Shown: positions 1-7,633 of the stretch, in pieces
Numbering within the stretch: the first letter of the stretch is position 1
Layout of the letters: every line of letters starts with the position of its first letter
Source: Betaproteobacteria bacterium
GTDB taxonomy: Bacteria; Pseudomonadota; Gammaproteobacteria; Burkholderiales; SG8-39
Direction: 5' to 3'
DNA length: 25,028 bases
NCBI GenBank assembly: GCA_009693435.1
Contig: SHXF01000062.1
Location: 1-25,028 of the forward strand
The notes under the pieces: generated by a model
The model's database searches: none
Seen by the model: only the letters and a program-made list of their open reading frames with translations
Told to the model about the DNA's origin: nothing
Program-made: the position numbers and the translations under genes

Positions 1-146
1 GAAGGTAGAAAAAGCAGAGAAATCGTCAAATAAACGGTCGGTAGCGAGTAATTTCATGCCTATCGCATATTTCATTCCGCAGTGGAGTGAATCACCTCTG
101 TGCTCAAATGCCAACTGCTAAAATTGAAAAAATCACAGCCTCTCAG
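1..146. repeat. Edge inverted repeat, left copy (probable IS end)
   Basis: These 146 bases are the exact reverse complement of 24881-25026. The match stops at the same base on both sides, at the tip CTGAGAG, which suggests a true element boundary. Read outward from the tip, the element starts CTGAGAGGCTGTG and then an AT-rich stretch. It holds no complete gene, so the body of the element lies outside the window. The CTGAGAG tip recalls IS10-type ends of the IS4 family, but I cannot assign a family from one end. Confidence 0.8.
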
Positions 147-250
147 GCTGTTCGGTTCAATGCAGTCACGCGTAGGTTGGCGCTGAGCGCAGCAAACCCC
201 AACAAGCATCTTGCACGGCTCTAATCCCGGTAAGCCCGGCCTAGCGCTTC

Positions 251-639
251 TCAAAGCTCGACGATTTTCTGCGGCGTCCGGTGCAGTCGTTCGGCGCCGT
301 TCTTGCCCAACAGGAAATAGTCGCAGACGGTCATGAACATGCGCTCGTTCGCGATCGCCGGATGGATGCCGATGTTCATGTTTTCGGCAAGGCTCATGGA
401 TTCGTCGTTGCGCACCAGAGGGCGCTCCACCACCTCGTAGCCCTGCCCGTGGCAATGCAGCCGCCTTCGCTGCCGCCTAGCTGGCCGAGATACTGCGCCC
501 ACGCGCTCGCCTCGTAATCGTGCCTGCCGGGCGCGATGTGCGCAGCCATCTTCGCCATCACGTCGTCCTGCATCGCGGCGCTGCGGCGCAGGAACGCGAT
601 GTCCTCCGCGCTCTTCACCGCCTTCAGCGCATCCATCAT
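251..639 (-). pseudogene. M24-family metallopeptidase remnant (Xaa-Pro peptidase/creatinase-like)
   Basis: Two reading frames on the minus strand together give a recognisable but incomplete M24 'pita-bread' protein. The upstream part (from 639) reads ALKAVKSAEDIAFLRRSA and later LGQLGGSEGGC, the first helices of the catalytic domain. Near 450 the frame shifts, and the gene continues as HGQGYEVVERPLVRNDES, AENMNIGIHPAI and ends LHRTPQKIVEL with a TGA at 251-253. In intact family members about 90-100 residues lie between these two parts and carry most metal ligands; here they are missing. The N-terminal creatinase-like domain is also absent, and a TGA stands a few codons before the first methionine. 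I infer a dead gene with an internal deletion plus frameshift. Such peptidases are often found beside TctC receptor genes, which fits the neighbours. Confidence 0.8.
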
Positions 640-904
640 CAGCGGCGCTCCAGTTCAGTCGTGGACGTGGGATTGCAGAGGCGTTCGTCTGCGTATTCAC
701 GTATTCGGGAGCGCAGGTATTCGGGAGCGCCTGTCGAATTGGCGCTTACCGTGCCGGGTCCGGCCTCCGCATACGAGGGGCTTGCGTATTTGATACGCTT
801 GCGCTGCCGAACATCGCATAGCGGTGATCGGCCTTGCCGACAGGATGGAACATGAAGCTACGCTATCCGATGTTTTCCCCGGTGTTTCTGCCTTGGGACA
901 TGCT

Positions 905-997
905 GAACAAGGGGGCGGCGCCCTCTTGTATATCCCCGACTTCAGAGGAAACACGATTGACGCTTATCCGGAAATGGACACTTGATCCGTGTTTCCC
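905..997 (+). repeat. Palindromic dispersed repeat, copy 1 (upstream of the tctC pair)
   Basis: This stretch matches the reverse complement of 7232-7331 with scattered differences and a short gap near its end. Shared blocks are GAACAAG at the start, the palindrome GGGCGGCGCCC, TTGTATATCCC, GGAAACACG, CCGGAAATGGACACTTG and GTGTTTCCC at the end. The GGAAACAC and GTGTTTCC blocks form inverted arms, so the unit can fold. It precedes the tctC-like gene in the same orientation, relative to transcription, as copy 2 precedes the decarboxylase operon. It may be a REP/MITE-like element or a shared leader. Confidence 0.75.
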
Positions 998-1988
998 TTG
1001 TTTTACGCGTACGTTCCCATCCCCGACGGTTTTAAGCGTTCTTGCCTGCGCGGTGCTGGTGCTGCTACCCGCAGCGGCGGTCCAGGCGCAGAACTTTCCG
1101 TCGCGGCCGAATCGGCTGGTCCTGCCCTTCAGCGCCGGCACGGGCATCGATACGGTGTGCCGCAGTCTGGCGCAGGCAATGGCGCAGCGACTCGGGCAGC
1201 CGGTGATCGTCGAAAACCGTCTCGGCGCCTCGGGCACCATTGCCTACGAGGCCATCGCCCGGTCGACGCCCGACGGGCACGCGGTGCTTATGGCGGCCAA
1301 TAATCTGACCATGAGCCCCAGCCTGTACAAGTTGCGCTACGACCCGGCGCAGGATCTGGCGCCGGTGGCGCTGGTGACGCGCGGCGCCATGGTGCTCGCC
1401 ACCCGCGCCACGCTGGAACTGCGCAACGCTGCAGCGCTGATCGCCGCGGCGAAACAGAACCCCGGCAAGCTCAATTACGCCACTCCCGGGGTCGGCACGC
1501 CACAGCATCTGGCGATGGAATTATTGATGCGCACCAGCGGCGCGAACCTGTCGCATATCCCCTACAAGGGCGCGGCCGAGACGGTGACAGGACTGATCTC
1601 CGGCCAGACCGACGTGAGCTTCGTGCCGCTGCAATCGGCGCTGCCGCATATCCGCAGCGGCAGGCTGCATGCGCTCGGCGTGTCCAGCCCGCTTCGCAAC
1701 AGCGTGCTGCCCGAGGTGCCGACCGTGGCCGAGGCGATCGGGTCGCCCGGCTTCGAGGTCGATCTCTGGTACGGCCTGTTCGTCGCGGCGCAGACGCCCG
1801 CCGATGTGCTGCGATTGCTCAACCGCGAGGCTCGCGAGATCGTGGCCCTCGCCGACATGCAGGCGGTGATCGCCGCGCAGGGCATGACGGCCACGCCGAG
1901 TTCGCCGGACGATCTGCGCACCCTGGTGGTGTCCGATCTGGCGCGCTGGGCGCGCGTGATCCGTGAAGCGAATATTCGCGCGGAATGA
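957..1988 (+). CDS. Bug/TctC-family periplasmic solute-binding protein 1
   Basis: Receptor of the tripartite tricarboxylate transporter (TTT) type, expected to bind an organic acid or related small anion in the periplasm. A signal peptide is visible (VLSVLACAVLVLLPAAAVQA, then QNFPSRP), followed by the family opening RLVLPFSAGTGIDTVCRSLA, the ENRLGASGTIAYEA loop and the TPDG turn, and later ISHIPYKGA-like and LPEVPTVAEA segments. The mature length of about 300 residues is normal. The start is unsure: the frame is open back to a TTG at 834, with ATGs at 852, 870 and 900, but those residues fall in or before the palindromic repeat. TTG 957 is preferred because AGAGGA lies seven bases upstream and it gives a sensible signal peptide. 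A second receptor gene follows 136 bases downstream on the same strand. No TctA or TctB gene is present, so its membrane partner must be elsewhere. The ligand cannot be named. Confidence 0.88.
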   Translation: MTLIRKWTLDPCFPCFTRTFPSPTVLSVLACAVLVLLPAAAVQAQNFPSRPNRLVLPFSAGTGIDTVCRSLAQAMAQRLGQPVIVENRLGASGTIAYEAIARSTPDGHAVLMAANNLTMSPSLYKLRYDPAQDLAPVALVTRGAMVLATRATLELRNAAALIAAAKQNPGKLNYATPGVGTPQHLAMELLMRTSGANLSHIPYKGAAETVTGLISGQTDVSFVPLQSALPHIRSGRLHALGVSSPLRNSVLPEVPTVAEAIGSPGFEVDLWYGLFVAAQTPADVLRLLNREAREIVALADMQAVIAAQGMTATPSSPDDLRTLVVSDLARWARVIREANIRAE

Positions 1989-2130
1989 CCACAGCAGCTG
2001 CCGCGGCGGGAACTACGAGTGATATCCATGGAAGGCTTCCTGGCTGCCGATGCCGCCGGCCTGGCGCAATTGAACAGAAAGCGCGGCATCATGCCGCTCG
2101 ATCTCCTGATCTCCTGGCAGAGGAATGGCA

Positions 2131-3108
2131 ATGAAGCTGCAGCAAGGATTGCTTGCAATCGCCATCGGCTGGCTGGTGATGACAGGGAGCGCCCTCGCCC
2201 AGTCGTTCCCGTCCAGGATCATCAGGATCACCGTGCCCCAATCCAGCGGTTCGGGGCCGGCTATCGTGACGCGGCTGGTTGCCGATCAGTTGACCCGAGC
2301 CTGGGGACAGCAGGTGCTGGTCGAGTCCAAGCCGGGCGCCAGTGGTTTCCTGGCCATCGGCGAGGTGAAGAACGCGGCCCCGGACGGCTACAGCCTGCTG
2401 GTCGTGGCCAACTCGCACATGGCAATCAATCCTGCCCTGTATGGCGCGAAACTCCCGTATGACCCGGACCGCGATTTCGTGCCCGTGGCGATGGTGTTCC
2501 GCACGCCGTTTTTCATTACCGTGTCGTCCTCCGGGCCGTACCAGACGGTGGCGGCGCTGATCGCCGCCGCCCGCGCCGAGCCGGGCAAGATCTCATACGG
2601 CTCCTCCTACGTGGGCAGCCCGTCTCACCTGGGGGGCGCGCAGCTCGAGCAACTGACCGGCACCCGCATGATCCACGTGCCCTTCAAGGACCAGGCGCAG
2701 ATGTACGTGCAGATCGCCAACGGCAGCGTCGCCTGGGCGTTCAGCACCATAGCGTCGGCCATGCCGCTGATGCGCGCCGGGCACATCAAGCTGATTGCGC
2801 TGGGTGCGGCTGAGCGCTCGGGTACCTTGCCGGAGGTCCCGACGCTGAAGGAAGCCGGCGGTCCGGCCGAACTGGCATGCGACGGCTGGATTGGATTGCT
2901 CGCGCCGCGCGGCACGCCGGCCGATGTGGTGCGCACCATCAACACGGCGGTGAACAAGGCCCTGGGCGAACAACTCATCCTGGAGCGCTTCAAGACCTTC
3001 GGCTTCGAAGCGGCGACGGTGTCTCCGGATCAGTTCGCCGATACGATCCGCCTGGAGCGCAGAAGGTACGCGGAACTGGTGAGACTTACCGGGGCCACCG
3101 CGAACTGA
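2131..3108 (+). CDS. Bug/TctC-family periplasmic solute-binding protein 2
   Basis: Second orphan TTT-type receptor. The signal peptide is clear (LLAIAIGWLVMTGSALA, then QSFPSR). The mature protein has IIRITVPQSSGSGPAIVTRL, the ESKPGASGFLAIGE loop, APDGYSLLV, then HVPFKDQAQMYVQIANG and LPEVPTLKEAGGP, all at the usual family positions. The start is taken at ATG 2131, because AGAGG stands seven bases upstream; ATG 2125 in the same frame is almost on top of that ribosome site. Sequence divergence from the other two receptors is large, so it is not a recent tandem copy and may bind a different ligand. It ends only 41 bases from the end of the convergent minus-strand operon, with a strong hairpin between. 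The binding-loop region QSSGSGP differs from the more common YAAGG-type sequence seen in receptor 3. Confidence 0.92.
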   Translation: MKLQQGLLAIAIGWLVMTGSALAQSFPSRIIRITVPQSSGSGPAIVTRLVADQLTRAWGQQVLVESKPGASGFLAIGEVKNAAPDGYSLLVVANSHMAINPALYGAKLPYDPDRDFVPVAMVFRTPFFITVSSSGPYQTVAALIAAARAEPGKISYGSSYVGSPSHLGGAQLEQLTGTRMIHVPFKDQAQMYVQIANGSVAWAFSTIASAMPLMRAGHIKLIALGAAERSGTLPEVPTLKEAGGPAELACDGWIGLLAPRGTPADVVRTINTAVNKALGEQLILERFKTFGFEAATVSPDQFADTIRLERRRYAELVRLTGATAN

Positions 3109-3117
3109 CTGACACGA

Positions 3118-3143
3118 CCGGTCGGCGCTCGCGCGCCGGCCGG
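3118..3143. terminator. Hairpin between convergent operons (possible bidirectional terminator)
   Basis: An 11-base stem, CCGGTCGGCGC pairing with GCGCCGGCCGG through a four-base TCGC loop, has only one non-Watson-Crick position (a U-G pair). It sits exactly in the 41-base gap between the two convergent receptor genes. No clear U-run follows on either strand, so it may be a non-canonical terminator or a barrier to read-through. Confidence 0.55.
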
Positions 3144-3149
3144 GACGAA

Positions 3150-4154
3150 TCAGTTATCGGCCTTTGCGCCGGAGCGCTCGACGACGCGCTTCCATGCGGG
3201 CGCTTCGTTGCGCATGCGCTCGGCGACTTCCGCGGGCGGTGCGCCGCCGGCTATCCAGCCCTGCTCGAAATATTTCTTCTGCAACTCCGTGCCCTCCAGC
3301 ACCGCGCGTATCTCCAGCGCGAGACGGTTGATGATGGCGGGTTCGGTGCCACGTGGCGCGGCCAGCGCCCACCAGTTGCCGGGGATCACTCCGGCTGGAA
3401 TGCCCAATTCGGCAGTGGTCGGCACACCGGGCAGCGCCTTGATGCGCTCGGCTGCGCCCACCGCCAGCGCACGCAATTTGCCCGAGGCGAGGTGGCCGGC
3501 AATGAGCCCGTAGCTGTGGATCATCAGTTGCACGTCGTTCGCCAGCAATGCCTGCGTGGCCGGCAAAGAGCCGCGGTAGGGAACGTGCACCAGGCCCGCG
3601 CCTATCGCCTCCGAGAGCATGAACCCGGACAGGTGCGGCACGGTGGCGCTGCCGGGCGAGCCGTAGTTCAGTTTGCCGGCATTGGCGCGCGCGTAGGCGG
3701 AAAATTCCGCGTAGTTGCGCGCGGGCAGGGTGTCGCTGATCACTGCGAGGTACGGCGTATCGGCAACTATGGTGACAGGCACCAGCGCCTGCAGCGGATC
3801 GAAGCCGAGGTTGCGATAGAGAAACTGGTTGATGACAAAGTTGTTGGTCGGGCCGAACAAGAGCGTGTACCCGTCGGCGGGCGCTTTCACCACTTCCTGT
3901 ACGCCGATGTTGCCGGCAGCGCCGGTGCGATAGTCGATGACCAGGCTTTGTCCCAGGCGTTTCTCCAGCCCAGACTGAAGCAGGCGAAGAATCAGGTCGC
4001 CGGTCCCGCCTGCCGCATAGGGCATGACGACTCTTATGGGCTTTTCGGGCCAGGCGGCGCAGGCTGTGCCCGACAGCCCTGCGGCGATCGCCACGACATG
4101 CATCAAACGCATCAAGCAATTCAAACGCCTCATGCGCATTGCGAATCCGTTCAT
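3150..4154 (-). CDS. Bug/TctC-family periplasmic solute-binding protein 3
   Basis: Third TTT-type receptor, last gene of the minus-strand operon. After a signal peptide (MHVVAIAAGLSGTACA, then AWPEKPI) come the canonical RVVMPYAAGGTGDLILRLL, the DYRTGAAGNIGVQEVV loop and PADGYTLLF, then NYGSPGSATVPHLSGF, HVPYRGSLPATQALL and LPGVPTTAELG. It closely follows the family consensus. The frame opens at a TTG (4160); ATG 4154 is taken as the start, and later methionines (MRMRRLNCLMRLM) are also possible because the n-region looks long. The gap to the upstream GMC oxidoreductase gene is about 40 bases, so it is very likely co-transcribed with it and with the decarboxylase subunits. That links this receptor, more than the other two, to the catabolic enzymes. 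Confidence 0.92.
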   Translation of the reverse strand: MNGFAMRMRRLNCLMRLMHVVAIAAGLSGTACAAWPEKPIRVVMPYAAGGTGDLILRLLQSGLEKRLGQSLVIDYRTGAAGNIGVQEVVKAPADGYTLLFGPTNNFVINQFLYRNLGFDPLQALVPVTIVADTPYLAVISDTLPARNYAEFSAYARANAGKLNYGSPGSATVPHLSGFMLSEAIGAGLVHVPYRGSLPATQALLANDVQLMIHSYGLIAGHLASGKLRALAVGAAERIKALPGVPTTAELGIPAGVIPGNWWALAAPRGTEPAIINRLALEIRAVLEGTELQKKYFEQGWIAGGAPPAEVAERMRNEAPAWKRVVERSGAKADN

Positions 4155-4177
4155 GTTCAAGTTGCCCCCCCGCTTGC

Positions 4178-4207
4178 GATTACACCGCGGCCGATTACAC
4201 CGCGGCC
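4178..4207. repeat. 15-bp tandem duplication across the GMC gene stop codon
   Basis: GATTACACCGCGGCC occurs twice back to back (4178-4192 and 4193-4207). On the minus strand it covers the last codons Ala-Ala-Val and the TAA stop. Because the unit is 15 bases, the same codons and a second in-frame TAA follow the first stop. Confidence 0.9.
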
Positions 4208-5829
4208 GGTGCCAGCGCCGGTCGGCCGCGTATCATGTCGGCGGCCTTCTCGGCGATCATGTACACCGCCGCGTTGATGTTCCCCCCCACCATGTCCGGC
4301 ATCACCGACGCGTCGACCACGCGCAGGCCTTCGATGCCGTGCACGCGCAATGCCTCGTCCACCACCGACATCGCATCCGCGCCCGGCCCCATTTTGCAGG
4401 TCCCCAGCGGATGATGCGCGGTTACCGCGATCTTGCGGATATAGGCGTCGATTGCGGCGTCGGATTCCGCCTCGGGTCCGGGCGCCGTCTCCCGCTCTAC
4501 GAACGGCGAGAGCGCAGCCGAGCGCCCGAGCTTGCGCACCATGCGCACGCCGATGCGTATCGACCTGCGGTCGCCCTCGGTGGCGAGCGCGTTCAGCTGT
4601 ATGCGCACCGGCGCTGCGGGATCGGCCGAGACGAGCGACAGGCTGCCGCGGCTTTCCGGCCGCAGCAGCACCGCGCGGCAGGCAAAACCGTCGCGAAATG
4701 CGGGCTTGAACGGCGGCAGATACGGGCCGGCGGCAGGCGACAGCGCGCGGAACAGCAGTTGCACATCGGGCAGCGCGGCCTGTGGTTCGGACTTGAGAAA
4801 CGCCAGCCAGCCGCTCGGCAACTCCGTGGCAAATCCGGTGCCCAGAAAATACGCCTTGGCGAGTTCGAGCACGATGCGGTCCAGCCTCAGGATGCCCACC
4901 GACGGCCCTTGCGTCTTGCGCGAATACTCGACGCCCGCCGCGATATGGTCCTGCAGGTTCCGGCCTACGCCCTTCAACGCGGCGCGCGCCTCTATCCCTC
5001 TCGCGCGCAGCGCATCCGCATCGCCTATCCCGGAGAGCATCAAGGTCTGCGGCGAATTGATCGTGCCCCCGGACAGGATCACTTCGCGCCCGGCGCGCGC
5101 CACATGCAGCTTGCCGTCCTGCCGGTACTCGACGCCGACCGCTCGTGTGCCTTCGAACACGATGCGCGTGACCATGGCGCGCGTCTCCACCCTGAGGTTG
5201 GGCCGCGACAACGCGGGTTTCAGCCAGGCGGCCGCGGCGCTGAAGCGCTTGCCGTTGTGGATGTTGGACTGCAGGACCGCAAAGCCCTCCTGCTGCGCGC
5301 CGTTGTAATCGTCGGTGTACGGGTAGCCCTCGCTCGCCCCAGCGGCGATCCAGCCCGCGATCAGCGGATCGGCGTAATGCGCATAGCGTGCGCGCAACGG
5401 GCCATCGCCGCCGCGGTAAGAGTCCTCGCCGCCCTCCCAGGTCTCCTGCCGCTTGAAGTACGGCAGGATATTCGCGTAGGACCAGGATGGCAGACCGGTG
5501 GCGGCCCAGCGATCGTAATCGCCCGCATTGCCGCGGATATAACCCATCGCATTGATCGACGAGGAACCGCCGATGACCTTGCCGCGCGCGACTTCAATCC
5601 TGCGATCGTCCAGATGCGGCTCGGGCTCGGTGTGGTACATCCAGTCGTGCATGCGGAACTGGTGGATGCGCCCGAAGCCCATCGGGATGTGGATCCATGG
5701 ATGGCGATCCCAGCCGCCCGCTTCGAGCAGCAGCACGCGCTCACCCGCGTCCTCCGACAACCGGCCGGCCAGCACGCAGCCCGCGGAACCGGCGCCGACG
5801 ATAACGTAGTTTGCTTGTTCCCGGCCCAT
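4195..5829 (-). CDS. GMC-family FAD-dependent oxidoreductase (choline dehydrogenase-like)
   Basis: Flavoprotein expected to oxidise an alcohol in the cytoplasm or at the inner membrane. At 544 residues it has normal family length. The N-terminal Rossmann motif is YVIVGAGSAGCVLAGRLSE with an acidic end (LLLEAGG) for FAD ribose binding. The first GMC signature is GKVIGGSSSINAMGYIRG near residue 85-100 and the second is SGGTINSPQTLMLSGIG near 260, followed by VGRNLQDH. The catalytic histidine region is VTAHHPLGTCKMG near residue 475, and the C-terminal GGNINAAVYMIAEKAADMI supplies the second active-site residue (Asn). The start ATG lies 50 bases after the end of the decarboxylase beta gene, so it belongs to that operon. 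The substrate is not visible from sequence; choline is only the family label. A 15-bp duplication spans its stop codon. Confidence 0.93.
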   Translation of the reverse strand: MGREQANYVIVGAGSAGCVLAGRLSEDAGERVLLLEAGGWDRHPWIHIPMGFGRIHQFRMHDWMYHTEPEPHLDDRRIEVARGKVIGGSSSINAMGYIRGNAGDYDRWAATGLPSWSYANILPYFKRQETWEGGEDSYRGGDGPLRARYAHYADPLIAGWIAAGASEGYPYTDDYNGAQQEGFAVLQSNIHNGKRFSAAAAWLKPALSRPNLRVETRAMVTRIVFEGTRAVGVEYRQDGKLHVARAGREVILSGGTINSPQTLMLSGIGDADALRARGIEARAALKGVGRNLQDHIAAGVEYSRKTQGPSVGILRLDRIVLELAKAYFLGTGFATELPSGWLAFLKSEPQAALPDVQLLFRALSPAAGPYLPPFKPAFRDGFACRAVLLRPESRGSLSLVSADPAAPVRIQLNALATEGDRRSIRIGVRMVRKLGRSAALSPFVERETAPGPEAESDAAIDAYIRKIAVTAHHPLGTCKMGPGADAMSVVDEALRVHGIEGLRVVDASVMPDMVGGNINAAVYMIAEKAADMIRGRPALAPAAV

Positions 5830-5879
5830 CGCTCAGTCGGGCTGCCGCGTGTCGGGCAGTGCGCGCGCGACCCGCCGTC

Positions 5880-6524
5880 TCACGCGCGTTGCAGGCGGTA
5901 GCCGAAGATATCCGCGCCGGTGAGTTTTTCAATGGTCCGACCGAACCGGTACTTCAGTTCCGGTCCGTCGAATGGCGGCTGCTGCAGCTTTTGCTCGGCT
6001 TCGGTGAAAGGCTCGATTTCCAGGACGATGAAGGTATGGCCCGGCGTGCTTCCAGACACGACAGCGGATGCGCCAGAGGGCACGGCCTCATCGAAACCGC
6101 GTTCCAGTTCGGCCAGGCTGGCGAAGGTGTACACGCGCGCAAGGCCCATGCCGCGGGCGATCGCCGCGTAGTCGTTGGCCGCGCTGTTGGGCAGCGCTGC
6201 ATTGGACGTCGCGCCGTAGGCGCGGTTCGACACCAGCAGGTGGACCAGGTTGGGCAGGTTCATCTGCCGCTCCACCATCAGCATGCCCGGGTTCATGCAG
6301 AAAGCGCCGTCCCCCATGAAAGCCCAGAAGCGCAACTGCGGCTGCGCGGCGGCAAGGCCGGAGGCGAACATTGTGGAGAGGCTCATCGACGCGTCGAGAT
6401 AAAACGTATTGTCGATATCGCCGGTTGCCGCCCACCAGGCCTGGGCCGAGTTGCCGGCGGAGGTGATGACCAGCTGGTCGGTGCGGCGCGAGGCGAGAAA
6501 GCGAAAACAATCGACGTAGCGCAT
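5880..6524 (-). CDS. ThDP-dependent decarboxylase, beta (PP-domain) subunit, sulfopyruvate/phosphonopyruvate decarboxylase-like
   Basis: This 214-residue protein is the thiamine-diphosphate pyrophosphate-binding half of a split decarboxylase. The ThDP motif begins FMGDGAFCMNPGML near residue 69 and ends at Asn about 26 residues after GDG (LVSNRAYG), as required for Mg2+ binding. The N-terminal stretch VITSAGNSAQAWWAA and YLDASMSLSTMFASGLA resembles ComE, the beta subunit of sulfopyruvate decarboxylase, and the C-terminal half of phosphonopyruvate decarboxylase. It follows the alpha gene by a few bases; a GAGGTG ribosome site overlaps a GTG at 6530, and ATG 6524 is the better-spaced start. The two subunits should form one enzyme acting on a 2-oxo acid. 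Nothing here proves a sulfonate or phosphonate substrate. Confidence 0.87.
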   Translation of the reverse strand: MRYVDCFRFLASRRTDQLVITSAGNSAQAWWAATGDIDNTFYLDASMSLSTMFASGLAAAQPQLRFWAFMGDGAFCMNPGMLMVERQMNLPNLVHLLVSNRAYGATSNAALPNSAANDYAAIARGMGLARVYTFASLAELERGFDEAVPSGASAVVSGSTPGHTFIVLEIEPFTEAEQKLQQPPFDGPELKYRFGRTIEKLTGADIFGYRLQRA

Positions 6525-6531
6525 GCTCACC

Positions 6532-7053
6532 TCAGCGCAGCAGGTCGCGCGTCAGCGCGACCACCACGGGACGGGAAAAAGTGCGGCTGTGATGGTAGGC
6601 GCGCCCGATCTGGCGAATGTCTTCAGCCTTGTCGACGATCACGTAGGGAAGGTCTATCGCCTTCAGCACCGGTTCCAGGTACAGGCCGTTGGACACATGG
6701 TGCTTGTGGTGGTCGCCGAACGCGCCGCGCAAGGTGATCATCATCAGCAATGGAATCTCGTAGCTGTAATTGATCTTGGTGACCGCGTAGATGACGGTCA
6801 TGAAGCCCGACGCTCCCATCAACGCCACCGAACCCTGCCCACCCATGTAGGCGCCTGCGCACAGGCCGATAGCGGATTCCTCGCGATTCACCGGCACGTG
6901 ACGGAAGCGCGCGTCGCCGTCTATCGTCTGTATCAGTTCGCTGATCCAGTTGTCCGGCAGGCTGGCCACCAGTTTGATGTCCACGCCCGCCAGTTCATCG
7001 GCGATGCGCCGCGCGACTTCCTGGCGCTTGACCGCGCCTGCTGCCTGATCCAC
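6532..7053 (-). CDS. ThDP-dependent decarboxylase, alpha (PYR-domain) subunit, ComD-like
   Basis: A 173-residue protein that supplies the pyrimidine-binding half of the split ThDP enzyme. The key segment VNREESAIGLCAGAYMGG carries the conserved glutamate (residue 58 or 59) that activates the cofactor, and SLPDNWISELI at about residue 31-41 matches the ComD/phosphonopyruvate decarboxylase family start. Later segments GDHHKHHVSNGLYLEPVL and YHHSRTFSRPVVVALTRDLL are also typical. The frame is open far upstream, but GTG 7053 is chosen because AGGGAG stands six bases before it; the upstream residues would come from unrelated leader sequence. It is the first gene of the minus operon alpha, beta, GMC, receptor 3. 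A dispersed palindromic repeat lies about 180 bases upstream. Confidence 0.87.
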   Translation of the reverse strand: MDQAAGAVKRQEVARRIADELAGVDIKLVASLPDNWISELIQTIDGDARFRHVPVNREESAIGLCAGAYMGGQGSVALMGASGFMTVIYAVTKINYSYEIPLLMMITLRGAFGDHHKHHVSNGLYLEPVLKAIDLPYVIVDKAEDIRQIGRAYHHSRTFSRPVVVALTRDLLR

Positions 7054-7231
7054 ATCTTGCTCCCTGTTACGGCGACGATGCGTGCAGCCGGCAACACCGG
7101 CCTTGCCCTGGCTGTCTCTCGGCCCGGGAGTAATTATACGGGCCTGCTGCATGGTCCCAGCGCACTGCATACGGAGATCTGCGTGCCTGCCGCCATGGGG
7201 TCGTGGAGACCAGTGATCTCGGGTATACACT

Positions 7232-7331
7232 GGGAAACACTGGACAAGTGTCCAAGTGTCCATTTCCGGAAAAGCGTCCAGCGTGTTTCCCCTAAAATGA
7301 GGGATATACAAGGGGCGCCGCCCTCTTGTTC
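7232..7331 (-). repeat. Palindromic dispersed repeat, copy 2 (upstream of the decarboxylase operon)
   Basis: Inverted copy of 905-997. It contains a palindrome TTTCCGGAAA, a tandem GGACACTT and the inverted GGAAACAC/GTGTTTCC arms. It precedes the minus-strand alpha gene and also lies next to the divergent DUF433 gene. A short CTTGTT-type microsatellite (about 7325-7350) extends its outer end. Confidence 0.75.
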
Positions 7332-7408
7332 TTGTTCTCGTTCTTGTTCATAGCACTGGCGGCAGTTCCCGGTACGTCGTCACTCCGCATTGACGAGGAG
7401 GCATGATC

Positions 7409-7633
7409 ATGCATGACCGCATTACGATAGATCCCGCGATCTGCCACGGCAAGCCGTGCATTCGCGGGCTGCGCTATCCCGTGGAAACCGTGTTGCAGTG
7501 GCTTGCGAGCGGCATGAGCATCGAGGACATCCTGGGTGATTATGCGGATCTCGAGCGTGAGGATGTTCTTGCGGTTCTGGCGTACGCCGCCCGCCTCGCG
7601 GAAATAAAACGGGTTGAATCGCTGGCGGCATGA
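7409..7633 (+). CDS. DUF433-family antitoxin-like protein
   Basis: A 74-residue DUF433 protein, a small winged-helix-type family commonly found as the first gene of predicted toxin-antitoxin pairs. The typical core is visible: ITIDPAICHGKPCIRGLRYPV, then VLQWLASGMSIEDILGDYADL and a C-terminal helix that ends before the next gene. ATG 7409 is preferred because GAGGAGG is seven bases upstream; ATG 7403 is in frame but too close to it. The stop TGA overlaps the ATG of the next gene (ATGA), a sign of translational coupling. Expected role is to neutralise the PIN-like partner and probably to bind its own promoter; this is inferred from the family, not shown here. Confidence 0.9.
   Translation: MHDRITIDPAICHGKPCIRGLRYPVETVLQWLASGMSIEDILGDYADLEREDVLAVLAYAARLAEIKRVESLAA

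Noticed and set aside
834..956. N-terminal extension of the first TctC gene back to TTG 834
   Set aside because: The extra residues are encoded by the dispersed repeat and its flank and would place a non-signal sequence before the signal peptide.
4024..5901. A 625-codon open frame on the plus strand opposite the GMC gene
   Set aside because: It is antisense to a clearly conserved protein, Arg/His/Ala-rich, and has no family features; a GC-driven shadow.
7054..7311. N-terminal extension of the decarboxylase alpha subunit
   Set aside because: The extension runs through the palindromic repeat; GTG 7053 has a well-placed ribosome site and gives the normal subunit length.
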